64,000 nucleotides of DNA from Prevotellaceae bacterium (GCA_028723525.1 JAQYET010000072.1:29225-93224), one strand, 5' to 3'. Positions 27,048 through 36,804 are shown, counted from the first letter of the stretch. Notes: generated from the letters alone by a model not told the origin. Numbers and translations: made by a program.

Positions 27048-27926
27048 ATGGATATAAAAAATATCAATAGCATAACTATCGAGAATGCGCGGAAGATTTA
27101 TCACGGAAGCCATATCGATAACGAACTGCTGCTTATCGACGACATGGGAGACCTGCCCCTGCCAAACGAACCGCGGAGGATGAAGTGCTTGCTGCTGGGA
27201 TTGTGCACTCACGGGAAAGCGCAGTATAGTGTTGACACAGAGGAGCATCTTGTCAAAGCAGGCGACGTGATAATAATAAACGAAGGCACCGTCACCGACA
27301 ACTACATGCTCTCGCCCGACTGTAAAGGTGTGTGCATACTGCTGTCTTACGACTTCTTCCGCGAGACGATAAAGGGCATGCACGAACTCTCACAACTGTT
27401 CCTCTTCAGCCGCACCCACCCGGTGTTCTCGCTGAGTCAGGAGGAGGTGACAACGATGATGGCGCATCTGAAGGTTATCAAGTGCAAGATTGACGCCCCC
27501 GGGCATCACTTCCGCGCCGACGTGGTGAGGGCACTGATGCTGGCAATGGTCTATGACATCAGCAACGTCATCTATCGCATTCAGGCTGCAGGAGACAAAC
27601 GGCAGACGAGGGCTGAGGCTATATTCGCGTCGTTCATAAAGCTCGTGGAGAACAATTTCAGGCACGAGAGGCGCGTGGGTTGGTATGGCGAACAGCTGTG
27701 CATCACTCCGAAATACTTGTCGGAAACGGTGAAACTGGTGAGCAAGCGCACCCCGATAGAGTGGATAGACAACTACGTGACGCTCGAAATGCGCGTGCTG
27801 CTGCGTAACACCAACATGAGCATAAAGGAGATAGCGCAGGAACTGCACTTCCCTAACCAGTCGTTCCTCGGCAAATTTTTCAAGGAACATGTAGGCATGT
27901 CGCCCTCCGATTACAGGAAATCGTAG
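27048..27926 (+). CDS. AraC-family transcriptional regulator
   Basis: A 292-residue protein with an N-terminal cupin-like effector domain (GLCTHGKAQYSVDTEEHLVK, then AGDVIIINEGTVTDNYMLSP). The C-terminal AraC DNA-binding domain has two helix-turn-helix units: GWYGEQLCITPKYLSETVKL and MSIKEIAQELHFPNQSFLGK, ending in the classic FFKEHVGMSPSDYRKS. No effector can be read from sequence. It has no obvious promoter of its own and may be transcribed from gyrB, which is an odd pairing of functions. Its target is unknown, since both neighbours downstream are on the other strand. Confidence 0.92.
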   Translation: MDIKNINSITIENARKIYHGSHIDNELLLIDDMGDLPLPNEPRRMKCLLLGLCTHGKAQYSVDTEEHLVKAGDVIIINEGTVTDNYMLSPDCKGVCILLSYDFFRETIKGMHELSQLFLFSRTHPVFSLSQEEVTTMMAHLKVIKCKIDAPGHHFRADVVRALMLAMVYDISNVIYRIQAAGDKRQTRAEAIFASFIKLVENNFRHERRVGWYGEQLCITPKYLSETVKLVSKRTPIEWIDNYVTLEMRVLLRNTNMSIKEIAQELHFPNQSFLGKFFKEHVGMSPSDYRKS

Positions 27927-27978
27927 GAGCGCGGTGCCGCAAAATTCGGTTGTAACTTTTTGTTTTTCATAAATTGTA

Positions 27979-28013
27979 GGAAGTCTGTCGGCACTCGTCG
28001 GCAGGCTTTCTTT
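27979..28013 (+). terminator. terminator after the AraC gene
   Basis: A long imperfect stem GGAAGTCTGTCGG / TCGGCAGGCTTTC with a short loop, followed by TTTATT. It lies just before the dispersed repeat. Confidence 0.7.
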
Positions 28014-28016
28014 ATT

Positions 28017-28123
28017 CCAATCGGTCATCAGACCGCATACTGATTATGTTAGAAAGCAGTCGTGGAACGATACAATTAACAGAATGTAGGTAATTAAGTG
28101 TTCTAATGACCGATTGTGGTTTA
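28017..28123. repeat. MITE-like dispersed repeat, copy A
   Basis: The segment is bounded by CCAATCGGTCATCAGA (28017-28032) and its near-inverse TCTAATGACCGATTGTGG (28102-28119). The right 70 bp (28054-28123) is about 90 percent identical, inverted, to 42809-42877. In copy B the shared piece encodes the last ten residues and stop of a small gene; here only a stub (SRGTIQLTECR then stop) remains and the changes alter amino acids, so this copy is taken as non-coding. Confidence 0.7.
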
Positions 28124-28161
28124 TATGTAAGAGGGCACTATAGATGTAGCCTCTTCAGGGG

Positions 28162-28782
28162 TTATTGTGCATTTTGCAGTTGCTCTGCCAGTGCTTCAAG
28201 TTCCCTATACCACTCTTCCCCGAAGCGTTTTATCAGTGGTTCGCGCAGGAAGCGATAGACCGGAATGTCGAGTTCGCGCCCCTTCTCACGCGCACAGTCG
28301 CACAAGTTCCAGCGGTTGTAGTTCAGCCCTACGAGCCCTCCCTTGAATGTCTTCTCGCGAATGGGATAGAGGGCACAGCTCATGGGCTTGCAGAATTTCG
28401 ACCTGCCGTCGCGAAAGGCTTTCTCAAGCCGGCAGAGGCAACAGCCCTCTGCCCGGACACCGCCGCCGAGTTCGATGTCATCGTAGTATGTGAACACGCA
28501 GTCCTTGCTGCCGACGATGCTCGTCACGAGGTCGCCGTCGCGGTCGTTATATGCCACTCCCTGTTCGAGAATTACGCTCTGCGCCTGCTCCGAGAGTTCG
28601 TCAAACACTATGTCGAGCGCGTCTTCAATATCCAACACCTCGTCAACCGTAACCGGCGCACCGGCATCTCCCTCCACGCAACACTGCCCCTTGCACTTCT
28701 CAAGGTCGCAGCAGAAGCGTTCGAAGATGACGTCGCCCGACACCAAAACGCCCGAAACATCAAAAACTCCTTGTCTCACCAT
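28162..28782 (-). CDS. DUF3109 family cysteine-rich protein
   Basis: A 206-residue cytoplasmic protein of unknown function, common in Bacteroidetes. It carries conserved cysteine groups: CCDLEKCKGQCC (about residues 25-36), GCCLCRLEKAF, KFCKPMSCALYP and NLCDCAR. These resemble the CxxxCxxCC metal-binding pattern of YkgJ-type proteins, so iron or zinc binding is likely but unproven. I place the start at ATG 28782 (MVRQGVFDVSGVLV). This overlaps the end of ung by 7 bp and gives the normal family N-terminus; the longer frame to 28851 lies inside ung. The overlap implies co-translation with ung. Confidence 0.88.
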   Translation of the reverse strand: MVRQGVFDVSGVLVSGDVIFERFCCDLEKCKGQCCVEGDAGAPVTVDEVLDIEDALDIVFDELSEQAQSVILEQGVAYNDRDGDLVTSIVGSKDCVFTYYDDIELGGGVRAEGCCLCRLEKAFRDGRSKFCKPMSCALYPIREKTFKGGLVGLNYNRWNLCDCAREKGRELDIPVYRFLREPLIKRFGEEWYRELEALAEQLQNAQ

Positions 28783-29441
28783 GCTATTTCTTCTATGCCC
28801 TGTGACCGCAGATAGTCGTTGCAACGCGAGAAGTGGTGGTTGCCGAACCACCCGCCGCGGTTTGCACTGAGTGGCGACGGGTGTACGCTCTGCAGCACAA
28901 GATTGTGTTGCGGGTCAATGAGTTGCGCCTTGCTGCGGGCGAAACCGCCCCACAGCATATACACCACGTTACGGCGGCGGCGCGACAATGCCCGTATGCA
29001 GGCATCGGTGAACTCCTCCCAGCCGCGGCGTTGGTGTGAGGCTGCCTGATGAGCACGCACCGTGAGGGTGGCATTGAGCAGCAGCACGCCTTGCCGTGCC
29101 CACCGCCGCAGGCTGCCGTTGGCAGGCATCTTCACCCCGAGGTCGCCCTCTATCTCTCTGAAGATGTTCACAAGCGAGGGCGGGGGCATCACCCCTTCCT
29201 TCACCGAGAAGCACAATCCCTCTGCCTGTCCCGGCTCATGATAGGGGTCCTGTCCTATTATGACCACCTTCACCTTGTCGAAAGGACAGAGGTTGAAGGC
29301 ATTGAATATCTCCGGTCCGGGCGGATAGCATACCGCGGAGGAGTATTCGCTGCGCACGAAGTCGGCAAGTTTTGCGAAATAGGGCTTGTCGAACTCCTCC
29401 CCCACATTTTCCGCCCACGACGGGTCTATCTTGACATTCAT
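28776..29441 (-). CDS. ung: uracil-DNA glycosylase (family 1)
   Basis: Removes uracil from DNA to start base-excision repair. The 221-residue protein has the water-activating motif VVIIGQDPYHEPGQA (catalytic Asp, about residue 66), the Pro-rich loop PPPSLVNIFREIE, LLLNATLTVR and the uracil-reading loop SVHPSPLSANRGG. All are hallmark family 1 motifs. It is translated first, with the DUF3109 gene overlapping its end. gpmI ends 19 bp upstream on the same strand, so gpmI-ung-DUF3109 may form one transcript. Confidence 0.97.
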   Translation of the reverse strand: MNVKIDPSWAENVGEEFDKPYFAKLADFVRSEYSSAVCYPPGPEIFNAFNLCPFDKVKVVIIGQDPYHEPGQAEGLCFSVKEGVMPPPSLVNIFREIEGDLGVKMPANGSLRRWARQGVLLLNATLTVRAHQAASHQRRGWEEFTDACIRALSRRRRNVVYMLWGGFARSKAQLIDPQHNLVLQSVHPSPLSANRGGWFGNHHFSRCNDYLRSQGIEEIAW

Positions 29442-29459
29442 TCCTGCACCCTGAAACGA

Positions 29460-30977
29460 CTAAAACACTATAAGCCCCTCACCGGTCATCTCTTTCGGCT
29501 GCTCCAACCCCATGATTTGCAGTATCGAGGGAGCCACGTCTGCCAGTCGCCCGTTCTTCACCGTTGCCGAGTTGTTGTCGGTGACATAGATGAACGGCAC
29601 CGGATTGAGCGAGTGTGCCGTGTTCGGACTGCCGTCGGCATTGATGGCGTTGTCGGCATTGCCGTGGTCGGCTATGATGATTGTCTCGTAGCCATTGGCT
29701 TTCGCTGTCTCCACAACCTCGCGAACGCAGTTGTCAACAGTCCACACTGCCTTTGCAATGGCGTTGTAAACGCCGGTGTGCCCAACCATGTCGCCGTTGG
29801 CGAAATTCACCACCACGAAGTCGTATTGCTGCGTCTTTATGGCTCCGACGAGCCTGTCTTTCACCTCCGGAGCCGACATTTCGGGCTTCAGGTCGTAGGT
29901 GGCCACCTTCGGCGAAGGCACCAGAATGCGGTCTTCTCCCTCATAAGGTTTTTCGCGACCGCCATTGAAGAAGAACGTCACATGGGCATACTTCTCGGTC
30001 TCGGCGGTGTGCAGCTGTCGCTTGCCCATTTTCGAGAGATACTCGCCGAGCGTGTTATCCACGTTCTCCTTGGGGAAAAGCACGTGAACGCCGGTGAACG
30101 AAGCGTCGTAGGGGGTCATGCAGTAATACTGCAGGTCTTTTATCGTGTGCATGCCTTCTGCCGGCATATCCTGCTGGGTGAGCACGATGGTGAGTTCCTT
30201 TGCGCGGTCGTTGCGGTAGTTGAAGAATATCACCACATCGCCCTCCCGAATGGTTCCATCCACGCGGGAGTTTCTCACCGGCTTGATAAACTCGTCGGTA
30301 ATGCCCTCGGCATAACTATCTTCCACGGCTTTCACCATGTCGTCTGCCGACATGCCCTTGCCCTCAACAAGCATGTCGTAGGCCTCTTTCACCCGTTCCC
30401 AACGCTTGTCGCGGTCCATAGCATAGAAGCGACCCATCACGTCGGCAATGGCGGCACCGTTGGCATCGCAGTGCTCCTGAAGTTGTTTTATGAAGCCTGC
30501 GCCGCTCTTGGGGTCGGTGTCGCGACCGTCCATGAAGCAGTGCACGAAGACGTTCTCCAGCCCATACTCCTTGCCAATCTCTATCAGTCGGAACAGGTGT
30601 TCGAGCGAAGAGTGAACGCCGCCGTCGCTCGTGAGCCCCATCAGGTGGAGCCGCTTGCCGGTGTTGCGGGCGTAGGTATAAGCCGAAACGATTTCGGCGT
30701 TGTTCATTATCGAACCGTCATTGCATGCACGGTTTATCTTCACAAGGTCTTGATATACTATTCTGCCGGCACCGATGTTGAGATGCCCCACTTCCGAATT
30801 GCCCATCTGACCGTCGGGCAGACCCACATCCTCGCCCGACGCCATGAGCTGCGAGTGGGCGGAAACGGCGTTGAGATAGTCGAGATAGGGCGTGGGGGTG
30901 TTATAAATCACGTCGCCCTTGCCGTGTTGTCCGATTCCCCAACCGTCGAGAATCATGAGTAATGCTTTCTTTGCCAT
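29460..30977 (-). CDS. gpmI: 2,3-bisphosphoglycerate-independent phosphoglycerate mutase
   Basis: Interconverts 3- and 2-phosphoglycerate in glycolysis, needing Mn2+. It is 505 residues from the ATG at 30977 ([16 protein letters not shown]), which has the metal Asp in LDGWG. The phospho-serine motif [18 protein letters not shown] follows (Ser about residue 62). Later metal and substrate residues are seen in [28 protein letters not shown] and [11 protein letters not shown]. The frame is open to 31109, but that part lies beyond the promoter box at 31028-31035 and is not family-like. Confidence 0.97.
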   Translation of the reverse strand: MAKKALLMILDGWGIGQHGKGDVIYNTPTPYLDYLNAVSAHSQLMASGEDVGLPDGQMGNSEVGHLNIGAGRIVYQDLVKINRACNDGSIMNNAEIVSAYTYARNTGKRLHLMGLTSDGGVHSSLEHLFRLIEIGKEYGLENVFVHCFMDGRDTDPKSGAGFIKQLQEHCDANGAAIADVMGRFYAMDRDKRWERVKEAYDMLVEGKGMSADDMVKAVEDSYAEGITDEFIKPVRNSRVDGTIREGDVVIFFNYRNDRAKELTIVLTQQDMPAEGMHTIKDLQYYCMTPYDASFTGVHVLFPKENVDNTLGEYLSKMGKRQLHTAETEKYAHVTFFFNGGREKPYEGEDRILVPSPKVATYDLKPEMSAPEVKDRLVGAIKTQQYDFVVVNFANGDMVGHTGVYNAIAKAVWTVDNCVREVVETAKANGYETIIIADHGNADNAINADGSPNTAHSLNPVPFIYVTDNNSATVKNGRLADVAPSILQIMGLEQPKEMTGEGLIVF

Positions 30978-31027
30978 ACGTATGGTTTTATAATATGTTG
31001 TTTGAATGAGTTTCGTTACATCACCTG

Positions 31028-31035
31028 CAAAATTA
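31028..31035 (-). promoter_or_regulatory. -7 box of gpmI promoter
   Basis: TAATTTTG on the minus strand fits TAnnTTTG and would start the message about 44 bases before the gpmI ATG. The 480-bp gap to the M6 protease gene also contains repeat array 2. Confidence 0.6.
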
Positions 31036-31168
31036 CAAAGAAAACCGACAACGGCAAAGTTTTGACAGGCATAAATCGAAGCCGCACGCGAAAACTTGAC
31101 ACACAACATGAGCCAACGCTGTCGATTACATGCTCAACGGCTCGGGCGAAGATGCTCTGCCGGGAAAC

Positions 31169-31256
31169 AATTTCGCCGAAATTACACATCAAAATCGCCG
31201 AATTTACCGAGCAATTTCGGCGAAATTGGTCGGCAAAACCGCCGATTTTGCACAAC
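31169..31256. repeat. 22-bp tandem array 2 (four units)
   Basis: Units start at 31169, 31191, 31213 and 31235. The cores are AATTTCGCCGAAATT, AAAATCGCCGAATTT, AATTTCGGCGAAATT and AAAACCGCCGATTTT; the 7-bp spacers are ACACATC, ACCGAGC, GGTCGGC and GCACAAC. It lies between divergent gpmI and the M6 protease gene. TTTAGCATG follows 14 bp later, as after array 1. Confidence 0.9.
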
Positions 31257-31407
31257 AAGAGATTATCTTTAGCATGCCCCTGAAGCATCTGCCGACCGAT
31301 AAAAACACATCTTGACTGCCCTCGCTCAAAAACTTTAGAGAAAAGTATTTAATATTAAAGGAAATAAAATTATGACTAAATAAATGATATAATAGAGAAA
31401 CATTTCG

Positions 31408-31415
31408 TATATTTG
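31408..31415 (+). promoter_or_regulatory. -7 box of the M6 protease 1 promoter
   Basis: TATATTTG fits TAnnTTTG; the expected start near 31422 lies after the first Met codon of the open frame (31413), so the ATG at 31458 is used. Confidence 0.65.
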
Positions 31416-31457
31416 CAGCACAATATTGTTATAACAATCTTAAAAACAACTTTTATA

Positions 31458-33662
31458 ATGAAAAAATTTTTATTGTTGGCATTAGCCATGTTGTCAATGG
31501 CATGGACTGCCGAGGCTATCCGACCGATAAGGAAAGCCGAACTGATTAAGCAAAGCGACGGCACCACCGTACAGGCATTCAAGCACGGAGACCAGTTCTG
31601 TGCTTACTTCACCACAATAGACGGGAAGGTGCTTTACTCTAACATCGCAGGCGACCTGTGCTATGCACGCTTGGACAACAACGGCGAACTCGTTGCTACC
31701 GACATGATAGCGCACGACCCGCAACTGAGAACTGCCGGGGAGAAGGCTTTCGTGGAGTCGCTGAAGATTGACAGCCGGACACCGGCAGTGACCAAACTGG
31801 CGATGAGGAAAGAACCGAACAAAATGATCGGGACTTCCACCTCTGACGGACTTGGTAAGAAAGGCGAGAGCGCATCGGGAGCAGTGAGCAGCATCGGAAA
31901 CGTTACCGTGCCGGTGATACTCGTTTCTTATACCGACGTTGACTTCATGCCCACATCGACAGTGGAGAAGTATGACAGGTATTTCAACAAGGAAGGCTAC
32001 AACGAAGAACAGAACACCGTGGGCTCGGTGAGAGACTATTATCTCGCACAGAGTCACGGAATGTTCTCGCCGACATTCGAAATCGTGGCTAAGGTGAAAC
32101 TCTCGCAGAAGAGGGCTTACTACGGAACAAACAGAAACGGAAGCTCGGGAGCCGACATAAGATCAAGGGAAATGATCAGAGAAGCCATAAAACTGGCTAA
32201 GGCAGAGAAGGGCGACACCTACTTCGACAAGTTCCTCAAGAACGGCGTCATACAGAACGTGACCGTTCTCTATGCAGGAGAGGGCGAGGCCAACTACGGC
32301 GCACCGGCAGAGGCTATATGGCCGCACGAACTGGACATCAACGAGAACATTGAGGGATACTACTTCAAGTCTTATTTCGTTGGCAACGAAGTGGGACCGC
32401 AGGCAAACACTATCGCAGGCATAGGCGTGTTCTGCCACGAGTTCGGACATGCACTCGGACTGCCCGACTTCTACCCCACGGACTATAGCTACGACGACGA
32501 CTACGCCTTCGGAGCATGGTCACTGATGGAGTCGGGATGCTACGTGCACGGCGGAAACGCTCCTATGGGAATGACGGCATACGAGAGAAGCTATTTGGGG
32601 TGGCTCGACATACCGGTGCTGCAGGCTGAAGAGAGCGTGACACTGACCGACAACAACAACAAAGACGGAGTGCCGGCAAGACTGATAAAGAACCCACAGA
32701 ACCCGCTGGAATACTTCATCGTGGAGAACAGACAGGTGGGAACATGGTATCCGAAAGAGTTTGGAAGCGGACTGATGCTGTCACACTTCTTCTTCGACAA
32801 ATATAAGTGGGCATACAACACCTTGAATAACGTGAAGGGCAGCAAGAGGGCTCATATCGTGACTGCAGACGGAAGTGTGATTGGCAAAAGTTCGGCGGAG
32901 TCGCAGAAGCACTTCTTCGGAAACGGAGTGCCTGACATAGAGTCGGGCAAATATAAGCTTTACTTCGGCTCGACACTCGCAAACAGCGAGATTTACAGAG
33001 TTGTGGAGCACGGCGACGGAACAATTACGTTCAACTTCCGAAACAAGAACCTGCCCGACAGTTACGTAATAGTGGGCACGGATGTATTCGAGAAAGTGAA
33101 CGACGCAAGCACACTCGCAACAGGCGACAAGGTGGTGATCGTGAACGAAGAGACAAAGATGGCAATGACCATCAAGACGATTGACAACGGAAGAAGAACG
33201 GCAACAATGGTGAGATTTAACAACGACAACACCGTTACGCCCGACACCAATGCGGAGGTATTCACACTGACAGTGAACAACAACCTCGTTTCGTTCAAGA
33301 CGTTCGACAACCACTATCTCTCTATGAAGAAAGCCGGACTGGGCACGATAAGCAACATCAACGAGAACAGTCAGGCTAAGGTGGAGATTACAAACGGCAA
33401 CGCCTCGGTGAAATTCAACGGAAGATATAGCTACTTCGTGACATACAACGTTCCTTCATTGTGCTTCATGAGCGCAAAGGAGAACCCGGAGAAAATACAA
33501 ATCTACCGCTTGGCTAACAGCACTAACGGCATTGAGGCAACAGAAGTTGACGCAGAAAACGGTGAGGAAGTTATCTATAACCTCAACGGACAGCGCGTGG
33601 CAAGAGAAAATATGCAGAGGGGCATATATATCATCAACGGCAAGAAGGTGCTCGTGAAGTAA
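31458..33662 (+). CDS. secreted M6-family zinc metalloprotease 1
   Basis: A 734-residue secreted protease. The signal peptide is MKKFLLLALAMLSMAWTAEA. The M6 (immune inhibitor A-like) catalytic motif is HEFGHALGLPDF (about residues 330-341), the HExxHxxGxxD zinc site. It is preceded by YTDVDFMP and the VRDYYLAQSHG block typical of the family and followed by FGAWSLMESGCYV, which holds the Met-turn. The C-terminus (EVIYNLNGQRVARENMQRG, then IYIINGKKVLVK) resembles the short beta-rich sorting tails on type IX-secreted proteins of Prevotella. Substrate and pathogenic role are unknown. A second M6 protease lies at 48162-50246. Confidence 0.92.
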   Translation: MKKFLLLALAMLSMAWTAEAIRPIRKAELIKQSDGTTVQAFKHGDQFCAYFTTIDGKVLYSNIAGDLCYARLDNNGELVATDMIAHDPQLRTAGEKAFVESLKIDSRTPAVTKLAMRKEPNKMIGTSTSDGLGKKGESASGAVSSIGNVTVPVILVSYTDVDFMPTSTVEKYDRYFNKEGYNEEQNTVGSVRDYYLAQSHGMFSPTFEIVAKVKLSQKRAYYGTNRNGSSGADIRSREMIREAIKLAKAEKGDTYFDKFLKNGVIQNVTVLYAGEGEANYGAPAEAIWPHELDINENIEGYYFKSYFVGNEVGPQANTIAGIGVFCHEFGHALGLPDFYPTDYSYDDDYAFGAWSLMESGCYVHGGNAPMGMTAYERSYLGWLDIPVLQAEESVTLTDNNNKDGVPARLIKNPQNPLEYFIVENRQVGTWYPKEFGSGLMLSHFFFDKYKWAYNTLNNVKGSKRAHIVTADGSVIGKSSAESQKHFFGNGVPDIESGKYKLYFGSTLANSEIYRVVEHGDGTITFNFRNKNLPDSYVIVGTDVFEKVNDASTLATGDKVVIVNEETKMAMTIKTIDNGRRTATMVRFNNDNTVTPDTNAEVFTLTVNNNLVSFKTFDNHYLSMKKAGLGTISNINENSQAKVEITNGNASVKFNGRYSYFVTYNVPSLCFMSAKENPEKIQIYRLANSTNGIEATEVDAENGEEVIYNLNGQRVARENMQRGIYIINGKKVLVK

Positions 33663-33683
33663 ACAACAGCCCTTAACCGATAA

Positions 33684-33759
33684 ACTGATAATTCCTTTCC
33701 GGCATGACGGCATCGCTTTGCAGATGCCCGACGTTCAGGAAAGGAATTATCAGTTTTTT
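33684..33759 (+). terminator. terminator after M6 protease 1
   Basis: An 18-bp stem (33684-33701 AACTGATAATTCCTTTCC with 33738-33755) enclosing a smaller GGCATC/GATGCC hairpin, followed by six T. Confidence 0.85.
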
Positions 33760-34080
33760 CATGACCGTACTCCAACACGATACAGGCTTTCCATAGGGGG
33801 CTTTATTTCTCGCACACAAGCCGTGAGTCCATACACCTTAACCCGAGAATCATCCACGGTTAACCACTTCGCACGAACAAACGCCGCATACGTCATAAAC
33901 ACATTTCCCCGGCAAATACCCCGATTCACTTTCATTGTAGGGACATACATCTCCTGCATCCGCAACCCGCAGAGCAATTACCATAACAACAACATGCCTG
34001 ACAACAAGCGCATCCTTTCTCATTACAAAATATTACTAAACCAAGCAAGCAAAACCGTAATATGCCCTCACAAATGGTCA
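33760..34080. other. gene-free stretch between two convergent transcription units
   Basis: A 141-codon frame opens here on the + strand, but it has no promoter box, no family resemblance and runs across terminator hairpins at both ends. I see no repeat or RNA signature. The stretch is probably a remnant or spacer. Confidence 0.5.
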
Positions 34081-34114
34081 AAAAAAAGAGTCGCAGCAAC
34101 GATTGCTGCGACTC
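34081..34114 (-). terminator. terminator of the SusCD-metallohydrolase operon
   Basis: A perfect 12-bp stem GAGTCGCAGCAA / TTGCTGCGACTC with a 3-nt loop. On the minus strand it is followed by seven T (complement of 34081-34087). It lies 34 bp beyond the last gene of the operon. Confidence 0.9.
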
Positions 34115-34148
34115 TTATGGTCTTTAAACCAATTAAGAAGTGATATGA

Positions 34149-35327
34149 TTACTTCTGAACCATCTTAACACCGTTCTTGATAACGATGCCCTTATAGTCC
34201 TTACCTACCTGCTGACCTGCGAGGTTGAAGATGCGGTTGTCATTCTTAACAGCGTCGGTAACAACGTTCTCTACACCTGCTACACCGTTGGTATAGTTAA
34301 CCACAACATTTGCGAAGTAACCGATACCGTATGCTGCACCTTCAGCATCAACGTTTGTAGAAATGCTGTAAACGCCACTATAGTCGCCTTCTTTAGGCTC
34401 ATTGAAAGTGATCACGTTGTTCTTGCAAGTACCCTTTACAGGCTCACCGGCAACGAAACGACCTTCGCTATTGGTTCCCTTGATGTAGTAGTAGTCACCA
34501 TAACCCTCATCCTTAACCTGCTTGCTGGTTGCTATTACATTCTGCGGAGTTGTGATTGTGAATGTGCCTGCAGTCTCATCAACGTCCATCTTTATTCGGC
34601 AGTCGCCATAGTGACCGAAAATAGAAAGCTCTGCACCGTTGTCCTTAACATATACCGGCAATGCAAGGTCAAAATTCTTATCACCCTGATAACGTTTTCC
34701 TGTCAATACACCGTTGGTCTTATGGATTTCGAATTCTATTGCAGAACTCCAGAGCTGTCCTTGATATTGACCTTCTTCAATTATGATAACCCAACCAACG
34801 AAGCCTTCTCCGGGTTCTATAGAACCGTCTTCTGTGATTTGGAAGTAGAAATCATCCTGTGAAATACCAATATATCCGGGCTGGTCACCTTCTGTTGCAC
34901 CTGCAAAATAGAGCTTGCTGCCGGCTAACTGGTTAACCGCTGCATCGTTAACATAGGCTCCTGCTTTTACAGTAATCTTGTTGTCGGCGAAAGTACCATA
35001 CACGAAGTCTGTTCCGTATTTGGTGATGAAAGAGATTTTTACGTTAGCATCCTGTACGTTGTTAACAGCCTCAATGTCAACACGAGTACAGGTGTACAAT
35101 GATGTTTCATCGCTATACTCATTTGACATCCATGTGCCATAAAGACCTGCAGCATCGATTTTGCGAGCATCGAAAGAATTTTCAGCAACGGTGGCAGAAC
35201 CAAGTTTTTCTGCCATCTGAACGTTAGACTTAATTGCGAAGCTACGTTCGAACTTGGCAACCTTCACTTGCGCACTGGCAGCAAACGAAAGCATTGCGGC
35301 AAAAGCCAAAAGTAATGTTTTTTTCAT
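34149..35327 (-). CDS. secreted protein of unknown function, last gene of the Sus-like operon
   Basis: I do not recognise a named family. The 392-residue protein has a signal peptide MKKTLLLAFAAMLSFAASAQ and no lipobox. The body is beta-rich with Tyr/Asp/Gly repeats such as LYGTWMSNEYSD, SFITKYGTDFVYGTFADNK, IFGHYGDCRIKMDVDE and KGTCKNNVITFNE, suggesting lipocalin- or jelly-roll-like sheets. The C-terminus NRIFNLAGQQVGKDYKGI ending in NGVKMVQK resembles the type IX sorting tail of the two M6 proteases here. It follows the DUF4302 gene by 93 bp and precedes the operon terminator. It is probably exported with, or is a client of, the import system. Confidence 0.8.
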   Translation of the reverse strand: MKKTLLLAFAAMLSFAASAQVKVAKFERSFAIKSNVQMAEKLGSATVAENSFDARKIDAAGLYGTWMSNEYSDETSLYTCTRVDIEAVNNVQDANVKISFITKYGTDFVYGTFADNKITVKAGAYVNDAAVNQLAGSKLYFAGATEGDQPGYIGISQDDFYFQITEDGSIEPGEGFVGWVIIIEEGQYQGQLWSSAIEFEIHKTNGVLTGKRYQGDKNFDLALPVYVKDNGAELSIFGHYGDCRIKMDVDETAGTFTITTPQNVIATSKQVKDEGYGDYYYIKGTNSEGRFVAGEPVKGTCKNNVITFNEPKEGDYSGVYSISTNVDAEGAAYGIGYFANVVVNYTNGVAGVENVVTDAVKNDNRIFNLAGQQVGKDYKGIVIKNGVKMVQK

Positions 35328-35420
35328 AATTAAATAACTTTATTGATTAGTGAATAAAATGTTTGATTGTTTATACTCCCCTGCCCCCAAAGCAAGGAAG
35401 GCAGGAGAGTTTATTTGTTG

Positions 35421-36776
35421 TTAGTGATCGAACGGATAGTTCACCTGATCGGCTGTGAGCGTGATGATGTTAGTAGGCTCATTCAGGTCGGTGAGCTTGA
35501 TGTAAGTAGGCTTACGGTCGTTGTCAGACTCCAACTTGAAGCGACGAGCCTTGCTACCGATACCGGCAAAGGACTCGATGATTGGCTTCAACTTGTGCTT
35601 CTTCATATAGTCCTTGGCGAACTTATTGGTAGGCTTCTCGTCAGTGTACTTGATAGTAATCTCGTTACCTTCCTCGTTGGGATTACTAAACTCGAACCCA
35701 ACAATACCCTTATCTTCTGATGTGAAGAAGTGGAAACCAACCTTGTTCTCGTATCTACCGATGAGAACATTGTAGAGAGTAACCTCTTTCTTGTTCATTC
35801 CGGCAGTCTTCAGAGCTTCCTTGAAGGCATCCCAAAGCGGCATCTGATACTGACCTACCTTAGAATATGCAACGAACCACATACCGTCCTTCAGGGTTTC
35901 CCACAATGGAGGCATTGCCGTTTCGAGCCAAAGGTTCTTGTTGTCAACAAAGTAGAAACGCTCGTAAGTGTCGCCCTTGGCAACGTTTCCAATCTTGATG
36001 CCGTTAATTTCTGCCGGAGCATAGAGGATGAAACCCGCCGGAGTCACGATGAACGGTACCGACACGAGACGTGCTTCCTTGTTTTCATCCAAATACTGGA
36101 ATACCAACGTGCGATACTGTTGGCGCACAAGGATTTCCGATGTTTCGGGAACTCCTTCGCCCATGAGGGTGTAAGAGCGTGACGACATGTACTTCTCGGT
36201 GGCCATTACATCCTTGATATAGTCAGCCCAGTCGAGATCTGCAGGCATAGGATACATGAGTATCTTGGTGCCATGCTTGCGTCCCTTGAGCTCAATCTTC
36301 TCAGGTGTGGCAGAGAGAACACGGAACTCGAAATCGCCTGCAAAGCCATCGCCTGCCTGACCATAGTCGGAGTTCTTTGGTTCTGAGAAGTAATGGAACA
36401 CGTCATTGTATCCATCGAAAGAAAGAACGGTACCCATGCTCTGCATAACAGTGTAAGAAGACTTCTGATCTACACCGATAAGCTTGCCGTTTTCGTCAAG
36501 ACCGGCTTTGTGAGTCTTACCAACCTTCTCTGAAGCAAAGGACACGTGGTCTTTATCAAACTTACAAAGGACATTGTATCCGCCGTAGCTCAAGGAGCCA
36601 TAATATTCCATGCGCCAGCCGTTTGGTGCCGACATGAGAATATTCTTCACCCTTTCGATGTCCTTTGCCGAACGCTCTGAAGAACTTTCGGAGAAATAGT
36701 TATCCACCTCGTTGGTGCAAGCCGACAATGCCAAAACTGACACCAAGAGTGTTAAAAAATAATTCAACTTTTTCAT
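35421..36776 (-). CDS. DUF4302 domain lipoprotein
   Basis: A 451-residue lipoprotein. The signal sequence MKKLNYFLTLLVSVLALSAC ends in a clear lipobox (LSAC, Cys at 20). It is followed by an acidic/Ser linker NEVDNYFSESSSERSAKD. The segment IERVKNILMSAPNGWRMEYYG (split here) matches the start of DUF4302, a Bacteroidetes family found next to SusD and HExxH lipoproteins. Function is unknown; a surface lipoprotein helping capture of the imported ligand is plausible. It is 28 bp downstream of the metallohydrolase gene. Confidence 0.85.
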   Translation of the reverse strand: MKKLNYFLTLLVSVLALSACTNEVDNYFSESSSERSAKDIERVKNILMSAPNGWRMEYYGSLSYGGYNVLCKFDKDHVSFASEKVGKTHKAGLDENGKLIGVDQKSSYTVMQSMGTVLSFDGYNDVFHYFSEPKNSDYGQAGDGFAGDFEFRVLSATPEKIELKGRKHGTKILMYPMPADLDWADYIKDVMATEKYMSSRSYTLMGEGVPETSEILVRQQYRTLVFQYLDENKEARLVSVPFIVTPAGFILYAPAEINGIKIGNVAKGDTYERFYFVDNKNLWLETAMPPLWETLKDGMWFVAYSKVGQYQMPLWDAFKEALKTAGMNKKEVTLYNVLIGRYENKVGFHFFTSEDKGIVGFEFSNPNEEGNEITIKYTDEKPTNKFAKDYMKKHKLKPIIESFAGIGSKARRFKLESDNDRKPTYIKLTDLNEPTNIITLTADQVNYPFDH

Positions 36777-36804
36777 TTCTTAAATACTTAATTAAAGCGT
36801 TCAA

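Noticed and set aside
28048-28092. Small gene remnant ending SRGTIQLTECR
   Set aside because: Only about 14 codons are open, and the differences from the 42.8 kb copy are amino-acid changing, so it is better seen as a repeat than as a gene.
31002-31283. Open frame of 93 codons on the + strand
   Set aside because: It is made of repeat array 2 and the gpmI upstream region, with no promoter box or family resemblance.
33718-34143. Open frame of 141 codons on the + strand
   Set aside because: It spans terminator hairpins of both neighbouring units and lacks a promoter, a signal sequence or any recognised motif.
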